From contig JACCGJ010016219.1 of the NCBI GenBank assembly GCA_013407085.1, positions 1 through 64,000 of the forward strand: 64,000 bases of DNA. The letters run 5' to 3'. The position numbers and the translations under genes are program-made. Below the pieces are notes generated by a model, which ran no database searches, was not told the DNA's origin, and worked only from the letters and a program-made list of their open reading frames with translations. This document shows, in pieces, positions 45,614-57,694 of the stretch. Each line of letters begins with the position of its first letter. Position 1 is the first letter of the stretch. Origin of the DNA: Atriophallophorus winterbourni. Its lineage: Eukaryota; Platyhelminthes; Trematoda; Plagiorchiida; Microphallidae.

Positions 45614-48600
45614 CTGATTGAATAAAAAGTTTGTGAATAAAAAATTAACAAGCGGTTTATATGGCTTGCTCTTGGTATAAAAATGTGTGGTTTGATACAG
45701 TCACAAAAGTTGATGTCGCGACATTTCTTTCAAATTTGTATTATTTGAAGTGACCTCAAAAGCTCATTCAACCAGTAAGAAACGTTGAAGAAAAGGATTC
45801 CTGCATAAATTTATTTCAAATGCATTTTCTATATCGCATTGAATTCCTATTGAACGCCCTCGACATGCAGGTAATAAATAACGTGCAACAAAAGTATGAG
45901 TGAGCTCAATTTTAGATATTAGCTTTCAACTTTAAAGACATTGGAAATTACGTGACACTGGTCAGAGAACCATAGTCCTGGAACAAGTGTGTAATTAATT
46001 TATTAGATCTGTTATGAAAACGTTTCTTTCCTGAGAGAGTAGTGTCGTCATACCAAGGGTGTCATTACGAACATTGTTTGTGTTTAAATTGTTTTTTTTT
46101 CTTGATCATTACACGATTACCTAAGAAATGTATGTAATATTCTAACATTTACTCTTGAATCGATGAGTTTGCTCACATGCAGTAAAATCCCAGAATCTGT
46201 TTGTTTGTGTGGAAGTGCGAATAATGTCTATTACACGAAAAGTCTGATTGTTCACTTATTTTGCACACTTGAGGCTTAGGCCAGGTGCATTTGTCCTTCG
46301 ACGGCTTGTGTCAGAAACGAAACTTTATAAATAAACTATTCTAACCAAATCATTACAAACTTTCCTTTAATTTATTGCACTGTTTTAGCATTGCGCTGAA
46401 ATAAGCATCGTTCTGCTGATAAGCTTACTACAAATATAGTTTTGGAGTAAAGGGGAACTCCATCCGATTAATCACATCGCATAGACAGAAGAGTTCCAGT
46501 TGTTGTGGTGATTGAAATCAATGATCCAAGGGGTGAAGCCAAATTTGACTTTGGAATTACTTGGAATCATAATCCAGTTTATAAAGAAATTCGTTTCTAT
46601 CTAATTTAACAGTATCGATAATTGTTTGTTGATTTACTGAGCTAATTTGAACGTCTTTCGTAGTGATATTTACCATGCAAATAAAAATATTTCAAATTAT
46701 GCAATTATCAGATAATTTTTGCAATTATTTTGCAGTTGATTGGTAGTTGAAGATGTAAAAAACATTGAAATGTTGAACCATTTTAAAACAACCAATTCAA
46801 AAAATAATATATGTGTAAATACATGTGATAATAATAAAATATTAGACAACAGCAATAAGAATATCGAGCCTAACGAACTAAATTCTAAGTCGATTTTCCA
46901 AAAACAATTTTGAAACCAGAACATTTAGATTCCATAATGAATGATAATAATATTCATGAGAATGTTCCATATCTGGGAATTTTGTCATTTACATCGGTTA
47001 ATTTTCTGAGATTTTTTTGAGTGAGATCTTCAGTCAGCTGTTGCGATTCTTGAGAGCAGATTTGAGTTTTTCGATAATTTTGCAAATAGAATTTTTGTTT
47101 CATGTACCGGGTAGGCTCGGGCCAGTATTGATGCTTGATTTCCAGACAGTATGACAACAATGTAATGGCGTTAATCTGTCTGAAGAATGTTAAACGTATT
47201 CTTTGAGAACTTCATAGAAAAAACCTCTCTAATTTAAGGTATACTGTAGATCATACATTTGCGAGCAATGTGTAGCACACTGAAAAACCAACTACTGGTG
47301 TGCCCATAGTTAACGTTTCCTTGAATGCGTTACTTCAAAGATTGTATCGCAGACTTTTTGTTCTTGACAATATTCCGTATATGGAATCTTGTCAACATAT
47401 GATCGAATAGAATTTTTCTTAACCAATTCAATTTCGTTTGAAATCACGTGGTATTCATACCGAAGTATCGAACTTCAGGACTTACACGACATATTAATGC
47501 TCGCATGACGACATATCCCTTGTTTTCGTGAAACGTGTTTATTGTTACATAATTTCTCAGGCATTTTACAGAGAACGTTATTCTGTATGTCAATCTATAT
47601 GTGTCCCCCGGGAGCTGGTGTGGTAGTTGGACTCTTGGGTCGATTTTGACTATGAATGAACATCACAATCGCATGAATTTTTAATGCTTCACAGCTTTTC
47701 GAATGATTAAACGGTGGTAATCAGTAGGAACAATCTCTCACGCAATGCTCGCAGCGATTAGCCGCACTCTGTCGATCGGCGTTAGTTGCACGACGACACC
47801 GTGTTCTGAGTTTATCAGCAAAGAGCTATATCTGCTCTTCCCCAGCCTACAGAAGACACTTTACACAGTGCCTCTAAAGTGAGCGGTCAAGAGCAAGTTG
47901 TTTTCATTCCGTGGGGTCCTTGCCGAATGCTTTTATAACTCTTTCGCAAACGTCTGTGTACCGCAAGTGCGGTCTGCTTAATGGTCGACTTCATGATATC
48001 CACTCACCATAGTGTAGATGTTTGGAATACAGGGATCACAGATGATGAATTCCAAGAAATTGACCGGGATTGATGTTCCATTCTACTTACTGGAAGAACA
48101 TGACTTACATGACTATTTCACAATAGCAAATATTAAACGACAATAATGGCAAAAGCTAAACGGCTAGTATAATTTATTATATATTCTTTGCCGGATAAAG
48201 GTAAAGCGTTAAGACATTAACCTTGCAAGCGACGGATCAACGTCTAAATCCAGAACGATTATGAATCGTAAAATAATGTGCACAACTGATTCCACGTAAA
48301 ATGACATTCCTATCATTATGTCCATTGGGCGAAATAATACAACCTGTAGTGCTTTTCGATAAAACAGCCATAGATGGAACCCGTATTATGTTTCATCTGT
48401 GTCTGTTAAGGATTAAAAATATGTTAGTAACATAATTTGAGCAAATTATAGTCTTTTCGATATTTCAGTTCAAATTATACAATACATGTATAAGATAAAT
48501 GAGAAAAAATCTGAATAATAACAAATATTAAACAGAAATCAATATCGCGTGGTATTAATTAAGCTAGTTCGGTCTATATTGATGTATGCCATGACAAGGA

Positions 48601-51600
48601 ATCATCTCGGACTAATTGCATTTGAACGCAGAGGTTCTCTCTAATGGTTTTGGTTTCTACCACTTCACCTGCCTTAAAAACGGACCATATAGTTCTTCAT
48701 GTGAAACCGCATATCTTGACAGAGAACGCGCATCTTTAAATTTCTCTAGGTGTCCCGTATCGACTTGATGGGATAGGTTTGAAACACTTACCTTACTTGA
48801 TTAAAAAACAAGGGCTATCAGAAAATTGGTCCGAAGATGGGTGAGATGATTGCGTTCTATTTTTAAGTCCTAGAAGAAATCTTTTAAATTCTTTAATAGT
48901 GTTCAACATGATTAGCCATTCAGCTTGCAAAAAGAATAATTCAATTCATCATATCTTGTAAATATTGTAATCATCACGTACCCGATAGATAGTAAATTCC
49001 ATCGAGAAATTGTTTGTTCACACTGGAATTACTGGCAGTAATGATGCGTTGCAGATGGAATGGAGCCCAGCAAATGAAAAACGCCAGCACAACGGCAACT
49101 GTAGTTTCAGAGATAATTAGGAGTTAGCAACAACGAATTACAATATATGTGTATCTTCACAAATAAATGTTTGTTTTGAATTATTTCAACCATTCTGCAT
49201 AGCGGTATATTGAAAACGTAAGTTGCAAAACTTTTAGCCCCAAAATGTGTAATTCGGTCGACAGCACTTATATAGTCATAAATTTATCGATAGCGTGTCT
49301 CTGAAATCAAGAAAATCCAACTATCATATTATTTTACACCTAATAAAAGAGGCGTAGGTGAGTAATCGACTACATAAAGAATTTTATTTATAGCTTGTAA
49401 CCGTGAGTTTTTACCATTGGTGAGATTTGGAAGTGAGAACATCCTTATTGTTCTCATTTGGTCACCCATTGCGCAGGCATGAATCATGATTTTACCTTAA
49501 AAATTTTGAATGAACTTATGGCTTTACCGTACACTTATAGTGAATAGGATCCAAAAATATTTCGAAATATATCTTAAATCTGTATTTGTGAGTCTCTCGT
49601 TGTCACTGAGTGAACGAATTTTTCAAAAGAGATAAAAATATCGTAATTTGTACCAACATTTCAAAAAGTTGATCCGTGTAACTGAATTTAGATTATAGTT
49701 GAAAAAATTATTACTCTATCTACTTTAAGATGTAGGCGATTGTCTAGGATACCCATAAACATGTGTTAATGTTGTCTATGGGTAATGTTATTGCTCTATT
49801 GTTCTATTTAATATATATATATATATATATAATATTATCTATATATATAATATATATATATATATAACGATAGGTGCTTTATTAATATCATCTGAGCGAG
49901 TCAGTTCCTCATTTAAATCGAATAGGCAACAGCAATCACATTTTGGTATAATCATTCACTGAATAAATCTCTCCATGTTTCTTAACTGATGATCAACATA
50001 GACTGAAAATTACAGTTGAGCAAATGGTCCCTAAAGATGTTAAAATGGTTATATCTCGCTGCTTTAAAATATAAACAGTGTGACAATATTAGTGAAATGT
50101 TTGAGGACCGGCGACTCTCAACTATTAGACCCAAATGAACAGTGTTTACCAAGTCAAACTCTTATGAGCAAGGTATTTCTGATTCCAAACTATGAACATT
50201 ATTGCAGTAAAATTTTGAGGAAATTTATTTACCAATATGACAATTTTCTCTAACATTTTGAGCTACTACTGCTTACTTCTAGAGTCACGTGATAATTTCT
50301 TTTTCGTGATTAATTGTAACCAAGATTCCGTAATTATTTATGAGAAATCAGTTGCTCACTGATGCACGAATTAAAATTGAGTGATTTTTTCGACTCTATG
50401 TTTATCGCAGATTTACTACCAATCGCAAACAGTTGAATAATTGAATGACGTTTATAACTGTTACCTACCATAACATTATCAATCAAGTCTCTAGTTTTCT
50501 ATAGATTTTCACATAAAACTTATCAATCATTATTACGTATTCTATAGTTCAATTAGTGACTGAAAAAAGAATATTTTCTTCTTCTAAGTGGACAGAATTT
50601 ACACAATGGAAAGTTCTAGTTACCCTTCTCATGCTTATTTATATACACTTGCCATTTGCCTTCACCCGATTAATAATTTCCGGTATCAGCTCCACCAGTC
50701 TGCTCAAACATATTTTACGGAAATAGTGGACACAAGGTCTCTGCTGAATCTAGAACATTCTTTGAGCAAAACAAGTGTACATTCAAATATGTTTTGTCGA
50801 ATATTAAATTATCTACTAAACACAGATATTGTAAGGTATATTCCAACCTGATCCTTCTCTCACGCATTGCTTCATTAACCCAGAGTAATAATTGCCAGTA
50901 GTTTTTCTGCAAACCCCCATTAAATGAGAAATCCTCCAGAGTAAATTCTTGATTGGCTCGAGTACGAACTTAGCTTTACACGAATGCATTTTATTTGATA
51001 CGATCATTTAAAATAATTTTCCGGTCGACCGCCCAGTTTACGTTCAATTAAACAAGTGGCTTAATTGACTTGTCCGTGAAATGATAAAGTAGATTTTCCA
51101 TCTAAAAGCTCCGTTTAATGAACAGTCTCAGTGGAACCAAGCTTCGCTTAGAAAAAGTAAATAATCAACAAAAATTAAAATATGTAGAACAATCGTATCC
51201 AAGCAATTCCATTCCATTCAATTCAATTCAATTCAATTTTAATGGTCTAAAAAGCATATAGCTTAACAACAAGTTGATAAACGATACTTCTCAGGCATAA
51301 ATTTTGAATGTGCACAAGGAAATTGAAGATCAAAGCGATAACAAATTAATAGGAAACACGGTGACCAGTTGATGCGATCAGTCAATCCGTACTAAACATT
51401 TCAAAACTGAGTAAATTTGTAAGGGATACGTATAAATTGAATATATTCCCTCCGATTTAGAAATAAATTTATAATGGCAACTTACAACGGAGGAGATTTG
51501 TGTGAGGTGATAACTTTAGGCCATGGAAAAACAAGTATTGCTTTCGGTTGCAGAGTGGATTTCACACTAACATCATGCAGAAATCACTGATCGACCAAAA

Positions 51601-54600
51601 AATGCTTAAAGTTGTAAACATTTTTCGAAGATATTTCAACACCCGAATCGAAGTTCGCAGTCATGCTCTTTCGATCTACATTAATGTTCAACGTTGACCG
51701 ACGGAATCCGAAGAAAACAGCAAGAGCTAAATCATGAAACCTTCTTGATCGGCAATAGAGATTACTAAATTGAATTGAATTATCCAAGGCAAAATAATTA
51801 TCGATTTTTTTATGGAAAACTCACTTTTCTGCTTCAAAAAAGAAATTGGACTTAATGGAGCAGTTCTATTATTGCCTTGCTTAAAACTATCCACCCTTCA
51901 ATTAGTAGTCATGCAAGTACCATTAATTAAAATCTGCCTTTTAGCTTACCCAACATTCGCACAATTCCCCTTCGCGAGGCAATCACTGCGTTGAGTTCTC
52001 CAGTGGCCAAGACATTTCGTGTGGTTGAATTCGCAAATAAGTGGCACACATTTGTTCGTTTCAAACAAATCGCAATGCGACTGTACATTAGAGTGAGTGT
52101 AAACACGGGAACGAGGAAAAACACGACGGTGTAGACCAGCAAGAGCACGGAACTGCTCAAATATTTTCCCCACTCAGAATTCTGATTACAGAAATAAAAA
52201 TAGAATGTTAGCACAATATTACTGAATTCAAAATTTTGATAAGCCAAATATTATATACATCATTAGGAACAACCTCACAAAACAGCTGCGAGGCAGAAGC
52301 TTAAAATGCATTAACAAAAAGAGTAATAAGCTTGAGCTCTCAGATAATAAGTAGCAAACCACTATTCGCCATACTTCAAGAGCGAGATGTCCCGAAAAGT
52401 TCGACTTTAACAAAAGTCAAGAAAAGTCTAGCCAGCTCATTTTAAGGAGGGTTGGAAGTGAACTATTTAGAATGAAATTGATTGATGATTAGGAACGACG
52501 TGACAAATCGTTGGTAGTTTAAGTAATTTTTGTGGTTACTGGGTTTGTCTATACGAGATAGGCGTGGGTCTCATGAGTAAAATAACTCTTAACCGTTTGA
52601 CACCCTCTTAACTTGAGGGAATCCAGAATACCTGAAAATTAAATGTTAAGAAGTAATTAATGTTAGATCCACAGTTCTAGAATTGTGAGTCAGCATAGTA
52701 AAAGACTTAAGAAAGGACGGAGATTTGACCCCATGTAACGGGACATAATTAAATCCCTACAACATGGATTGTGTAATCATGATATCTGTCATTAACTTAT
52801 TCATTCATTTAGCTTTATTCTTTCCATAATTTCTTATGTATTTTTGTTTCTTCTGTAATCATCTTCCATTTTCATCTATAATAATCTATTCTTAGTTACC
52901 ATTCCAAAGCATATACCGCTGGCAAGTCATCTACAGCCAGCTATTAATTTCAACTTTTTCCAACTCATCATTTCAGACGTTATTTTTCAGTCACATTAGC
53001 TTCTTCTTCTTCTGAACATTTGGTTTAGCTTCTTCATTAAACGTATGAACCCTTACTGTCTCCACCTAATGACTGTAAACAGCCAGAAACTGGAAATGAC
53101 GTGTAAGGAATGGGGATGTGAGCACCAAAATCTATTGGTCGTTTATAAGAGACTTGAGTGCCTGACCAAGAATCACTTTGTGATTTAATCACCGTGGTTT
53201 TTTGTAAAAACCCTATTTAACAGCGGTATACAAGTATACCTTTGTTTAAAAATATACCAGTGTTTAAAGGCTCACTGAACCTGATCTTACGGTCTCCATC
53301 TGATGACGGCAAACAGCCAGAATCCGGTCGTGGTTTGTAAGGCATGTGGACGTGAGCGTTATATGGACGTGGTGTAATATTTATAGTTTTGAGACTATTC
53401 AATCGGTGCAGAGAAATTGGTAGCTTTTTATTCCGATTGATGTCGATCATCTAGTGTTTAATTTGATATGAGTAATATCAAATCGCATCAAAAAGTGGAA
53501 ATTTTAGCGTCTGAATAATTGATTCGTCTATACTCGCCAGATCTAAATAATGTGCATCATATAGAGAATTTCAAATATCCAAAGTTTACAGCATTATCAA
53601 AGCGTGACATGTTTTGAAAATGTATAATCTTCGCAACGAAAACTGAATCTTTAATCTTTTTGTGATTTTCAAAGTAAAAATAAAATGTACAAAACAAATG
53701 TCACTAATAATTTTTTATATAACCTTCGGAAACTGAAAGTGATATCAGTTCAGGCAATCAAGGTGAATATAACTGACAATTGCAAAATTATATTCAAATT
53801 TCCCACATTTGCACATCATAACTGGTTTCTGGTTGTTTATGGACATCAAAGGAGAAGCTATGACACGTTTCAGTGAGCCTTGAAACAGCGATGTAGAATT
53901 TCAACACGATGGTTCGCTGGAAGTACCCAATTTCATAGTGGTATTCACGGATGATTTTTTATCACATTAACTTTAGTTAATTTCACTTCAAATGAGCTTA
54001 ATCTCACTGTCTTACCCTATGACGACTAACAGAGAGAAACCGGTTTTGATATGTATATGAATTCATAAAAGTTCACACAAAATATTTGAATTGCAACATC
54101 TGTTGTTAACACCATACGGCCGATTTCCACCTCGGATGTATATCACAAACACGTGATGTTTTCAGGCTCCTCAGCGTGTTCAATGGCTACACAATCTGAT
54201 TTTGAAAAAACAATTTCTCTTGCAACACCTACAGCGATAGGCTTTACTCGGTCGTTTCATTTCGCTATTGCGAAACACTCACTAAAATGTTCAATGCAGA
54301 CTATGGCGAGGTGACAACTTATGGACTAAGGTTTGCACGGCTTGGGGTTGGCGCTAGCCGTCCAATCAGACCTAAAGGTCTCATTCATCATCGAAAAAAG
54401 TCTCATGTGTTGCGCTCCATGTACGTCGAGACATAGCTCTTAACTTCTGCTTTCTGTGTTATCCTCCACAAAATTACTATGAAGTTTCCTCATCATTGTG
54501 GCATTTAGATCCTCGCGAGGGCAGTTCAATATGCAGAACTACTGGTTCCTGTACATGACATCAGTAAGACCTGTGAAATAGCTGGGCTGATACATTTGGT

Positions 54601-56310
54601 CAATGATCTCGTTGCAGGAATTGCCAGGAAGAATATGAATATAACATAGGGCTGCCAACGAGACTCCAGCTACGGATGTTCGCACGAGGTTTAATCCTGA
54701 AGTCTTTTCCATGTTTGGATATAATGACGAGGCGTTAAACGATTGAGATTATATAATTTTTTCAACTGATTGAACAGATTTGTGGAATAAAGAGCTCCAC
54801 CTCTCCACACAAACTTGTTTTGAGCGGTCAGTCAGCCGCCTTCGACTTGTCCACTGTAAGAGAATCAATTTCACCATTTCACACAGATCCAAATGTGCAA
54901 GATTCAAAATTCAAAATTCAAGAATTTATGGCATAAAAATCTTATAGCTGTACAGCTCAACGGGATATTCGTAAAAAGACAAAAATATAATAAATGAAGC
55001 ATTGGGAAGTTCGATAGATATTATGTTAGAAAAATGTCATTTATTGTCGTGGTATGATGGAAATAATTACTCGTTGAAATAAATATTGTGTTAAGATGTT
55101 TAATTAAGGTAAATGAACGAAATGTAAGATGGAGTTTCTGAGCAGAGATAGATACAGTTTGTTTCTAAATATCCCTTCATTAAATGATCGAGCAATGTCT
55201 ATCGGTAAACAGTTCCATAAGAAAAATAACGCGCATCGAAAATAAGAAATTACTGGAGTCCCGGTGAGAATTTGGTATATCCAACGCGTGTAATTGCATG
55301 TGGCATTGATTGACCGAAGACGAAATAGACACCAGAGAGTACGAATCATTGACGAATCCTCGTCTGCAAACCAGTGTATCCAAATTAAGATGCACCAGTA
55401 GATTCTCATATGCGAGAACGCGAAGACAGTCCATCACTTTAGATGTTCTGTTATAAATTTACTCCAGCAACATTATGCCATTTTATAGACATTGTGAACA
55501 AGCTTGCATTGAGTAATCAGGCCAGGAGCTGGACTTGGTTGTCAGAAACAATATGCAATGCGTGATATTAGAGCATAATTAGAATTTGGAGCGCATCCCC
55601 AAAATTCGCTAAGGTTTACGACAACGTTGGAACTATTCGATCGTTCAACATTTATATCACGAATAAATAAATGGTACTATTATGAATATCAAAATTCCTC
55701 ACCTCTGATGGTGCACATATTACCGAATCTTCTAAATGCTCTCCATCGATCCAGAACAAACCCTGCACCGATGCACAATACCCTGCCTCCACACAAATTT
55801 GGGTAAAATTATCCAGGGATTTGCAAACGTTTGACTCTGCTTGAAGCATCGGTTGATCTTCCCACTTGGGTAGTATAACCCGATGCTCCGCTAGTGATAT
55901 ACCAGCCATTGGCATCGCGCATAACGCTGCACAACTCCAGAGAACTACAATGATGAAGATGCATGATTTCAGTGAGTTGCGTTTAAACAATTGAGCTTGA
56001 AATGGTCTCGCAACAGATGAGCGTTTGCGTATCGTTAGAGGATCATCGATTTGCGTAACGGGAGTGCCAATCGACCTGTTTGTGTTGACATTCGACTGTG
56101 AAATCGTTGGAATGTTTGGAGTTGAAATTTTGAAAACCCTTTGAAACGGGTGGCACACACTGAGATAGCGTTCGACGCTGAATATGGTTAGAATGAGGAT
56201 GCTCACAATTGGACTAAGTTCGAGTACATACACGCGAATACGACAAAATGTGTTTCCCAGTTTCCATGGGTATTCTTCGGACAATGTGTTCCAAAGTTCA
56301 ATTGGAAGAC
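45450..56310 (-). CDS. Peptide GPCR, neuromedin-U/pyrokinin/CAPA-receptor-like (5' exons missing)
   Basis: A rhodopsin-family receptor that would sit in the plasma membrane and signal through a G protein after binding a neuropeptide. Exons on the minus strand are 56310-55703, 52181-51950, 49098-48982 and 45613-45450. All introns (3521, 2851 and 3368 bp) are GT-AG and the phases agree. The visible 373 residues run from ECL1 to the stop: GLPIELW and YPWKLG with TM3 Cys 23, ERY 47-49, TM4 about 116-138, TM5 about 211-235, CWAPFHLQR 290-298, NPILY 330-334, and a Cys pair in a short tail. NMUR, pyrokinin and CAPA receptors share the CWAPFH and NPxLYSLMS wording, so that group is likeliest; the ligand is unknown. 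The intracellular loop 2 and extracellular loop 2 are unusually long. The N terminus, TM1 and TM2 were not found. Confidence 0.85.
45614..48981 (-). other. GPCR intron (3368 bp)
   Basis: AT-rich apart from the RTE-type relic near 47.6-47.9 kb. No other gene was recognised. Confidence 0.75.
47590..47900 (-). mobile_element. RTE-type LINE 3' relic in a GPCR intron
   Basis: A less AT-rich island. Minus frames show VQLTPIDRV and AGEEQI, shared with the RTE copy at 57.5 kb (AGEEKI; VQLTPIDRV). CEHCVRDCS then HSKSC is the C-x2-C zinc-finger-like end of RTE proteins. The end is SPTTTPAPGG. Heavily frame-broken. Confidence 0.5.
48982..49098 (-). CDS. GPCR exon with TM6
   Basis: The acceptor is CTGAAACTACAG and the donor is TCGG|GTACGT; it starts and ends in phase 1. 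It is too short for most ORF searches (117 bp). It encodes AVVLAFFICWAPFHLQRII, the TM6 toggle-switch motif CWxP, followed by an outer loop (ITASNSSVNKQFLDGIYYLS) leading to TM7. Confidence 0.85.
49810..49866. repeat. (AT)n dinucleotide tract
   Basis: About 57 bp of AT repeats broken by TATTATCT, able to form hairpins or cruciforms. A length-variable microsatellite is likely. Confidence 0.9.
51213..51262 (-). mobile_element. (TTGAA)n-tailed CR1 3' end in a GPCR intron
   Basis: Five ATTCA/ATTCC-type repeats followed by TTTTAATGGTCTAAAAAGC and ATATAGC as at 16020 and 26840. After that it diverges, so it is a related subfamily or a very short truncated insertion. Confidence 0.6.
51950..52181 (-). 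CDS. GPCR exon with TM5 and ICL3
   Basis: The acceptor is TATTTCTGTAATCAG and the donor is TTGG|GTAAGC; the exon starts in phase 0 and ends in phase 1. It encodes NSEWGKYL and TM5 (LLLVYTVVFFLVPVFTLTL, with the helix-5 proline), then YSRIAICLKRTN and a moderate ICL3 rich in Asn/Thr/Arg ending SRRGIVRML. Confidence 0.85.
53046..53420 (+). repeat. Second tandem pair of ribozyme-bearing repeats
   Basis: Cores start at 53066 and 53300, 234 bp apart. The copy at 53294-53335 has CTCCAT, CTGATGA, CGGC-AAACA-GCCA, GAAT (last A mutated), CCGGTC and GTGG, so a GUC scissile triplet. The copy at 53060-53102 has CTAATGA (G to A) with GAAA kept. Spacer sequence (CCAAGAATCACTTTGTGAT, near 53163) recurs at 23.7 kb. 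Confidence 0.75.
53822..54060. repeat. Degraded ribozyme-repeat relics, both strands
   Basis: 53822-53880 on the minus strand keeps the GGTTTCTGG-TTGTTTA side. 54000-54045 on the plus strand keeps CTAACAG-AGAGAAACCGG. Neither has a complete core. Confidence 0.4.
54899..55500 (-). mobile_element. CR1-like 3' fragment with (TTCAAAA)n-type tail, in a GPCR intron
   Basis: The left end ATTCAAAATTCAAGAATTTATGG is like the tails at 31077 and 61981. Minus frames give MRVIFLMELF / FLWNCLPIDIARS (usually VIFLWNSLPIDIV) at about 55180-55240 and other C-terminal pieces to about 55500. It is inserted in the same sense as the receptor gene. Confidence 0.65.
55703..56310 (-). CDS. GPCR exon with ECL1, TM3, TM4 and ECL2
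   Basis: The acceptor TTTTGCTCCCATACTCAG precedes the first base at 56310. The donor is GAG|GTGAGG. The exon enters in phase 1 (Gly split) and leaves in phase 0. In order it holds the ECL1 Trp motif, TM3 with ERYLSVCHPF, an ICL2 of about 66 residues (family usually near 20-25), TM4 (CIFIIVVLWSCAALCAM), and an ECL2 of about 70 residues with one N-glycosylation sequon (NFT) and the conserved Cys just before TM5 (VICAPSE). A truncated copy lies at 60996-61405. Confidence 0.85.
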
Positions 56311-56319
56311 CTGAGTATG

Positions 56320-57068
56320 GGAGCAAAATTTGTCATGTTCAAATTAGGAAGCAACATTCGGTAGAGGTTTTATGTAGACAACTATCGATCAATATAAGAT
56401 ATTTGGCCTATTTATAAATGAAATTTTCTGAAGATACATCTATGTTTCTCACATTTCATTAATAGTGTCCAATGTTATTAAGAATTTCATATTTGTCATC
56501 TGATCCAAATAAAATTTAATGATGAAAGGTGTGTGTGTGATGGAAATGCATGCAAATGAAATTTTTTGTTGAAATCTGCACACATCTTGTGCTGAAACGA
56601 CGTAGTTAGATGAAAATTTTCTAAATTTTATCGCTTTAATCCTTGTGAGCGTTACGGCAAAATTTCCGTCTAGGAGTCACTTACGTTCTAATAATTATAA
56701 ACCCAATCCCAGCAAATCTATGGCCTGTTTAAATAACATAATCATTTTGATAAATTCATAAAAATGGGACTTTCATCCAATGGAAAGCTTTTTATGCTTT
56801 TTTGAACAACAAACATGAGAACTTAGTTTTGCATTATTAGCAACTGTTTCTGCAAACTATCAAATTAAAGAGGTGGATAGAGAGCAGTGCTTTTAAAGCT
56901 TGCGGTTTCGAATCTAGCATTATGTTTGTTCAATTTGTTTAGGGACGTTGTCGATAAAAAAACTTATAAATTATCCAGATAATTTGTGTATTCATCATTA
57001 TTACGGATATTTCCGTTGGTGTATGGACTTTGTACAATTATGCCTAATACGAACAACATGGTAGAATG
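56320..57068. other. No recognised gene; presumed 5' intron of the GPCR
   Basis: A GATGGAAATGCATGCAAATG block at 56538-56557 is a trace of the ribozyme-bearing repeat. No TM1/TM2 exon was recognised. Confidence 0.4.
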
Positions 57069-57069
57069 C

Positions 57070-57250
57070 AAAGATTATGTTTAATGTCTCTCTTAGCTGT
57101 ATATACACCTTTTGCTTCACATGCAATAACAAACAGAAGCTGAATGCTTTCCATCTACGAAGCATCCATCGTATCTTGAACATATTGTGGATGGACAAAG
57201 TGACTAATGCTGAAGTGCTTTCAAAAGCTGGTAAACATATCATGTTCACC

Positions 57251-57302
<52 letters not shown>

Positions 57303-57310
57303 CACTACTA

Positions 57311-57347
<37 letters not shown>

Positions 57348-57690
57348 AGCACCGCCTGCCGTGGCATGGCCACGCCTATAGAATGGAAAATAGTAGTATT
57401 CTGAAAGATCTACTTTATGGTGAGTTGCAATTAGAAAGACGACACTTGCGATACAAAAACATTTAGGAAATATATATAAAAGCTCTTGGCATTGAACCTG
57501 TTAGTTGAGAAGAACTTGCTCTTGAACACTCACATTGGAGGTATAGTGTAAAGCGTCGTCTGCAAGCTGGTGAGGAGAAGATACAGCTGCGGAACGCATA
57601 TCACGCCGCCGGTGTGCAACTGACGCCGATCGACCGAGTACTTCTTTCCATAAAACATTAAAACCACCGGCCAAGTCCCGCATCAATCCA
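57070..57690 (+). mobile_element. RTE-type LINE C-terminal relic (+)
   Basis: Frames read LNAFHLRSIHRILNILWMDK and VTNAEVLSKAG, then after the CTA tract LPWHGHAYRMENSSILKDLL, YGELQLERRHLRYKNI, KALGIEPV, WRYSVKRRLQAGEEKI and VQLTPIDRV. This is the terminal domain of RTE-like proteins (usually RWxGHVxRMxxxRLPKxLLYGEL). The frame stays open through the microsatellite to 57466. Confidence 0.8.
57247..57351. repeat. (CTA)n trinucleotide microsatellite inside the RTE relic
   Basis: About 35 CTA/CTACCA triplets, in frame with the flanking RTE sequence, where they would encode a leucine run. They replace the few residues normally lying before RWxGH. Confidence 0.95.
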
Positions 57691-57694
57691 TGCT

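Larger units (their letters stand above)
49099..51949 (-). other. GPCR intron (2851 bp)
   Basis: AT-rich. Contains the (AT)n tract at 49810-49866 and a CR1-family 3' tail at 51213-51260. A plus-strand frame at 50588-50851 is unassigned. Confidence 0.75.
52182..55702 (-). other. GPCR intron (3521 bp) rich in inserted repeats
   Basis: Holds a ribozyme-repeat pair (53046-53420), further relics (53822-54060) and a CR1-like fragment (54899-55500). The 52182-53000 and 54060-54890 stretches show no recognised feature. Confidence 0.75.

Noticed and set aside
51927..52173. A second minus-strand frame overlapping the TM5 exon (51946-52173)
   Set aside because: It lacks TM features; the other phase has the TM5 sequence and correct splice phase.
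57207..57404. A poly-Tyr frame (+)
   Set aside because: It arises from the CTA microsatellite read in another phase.
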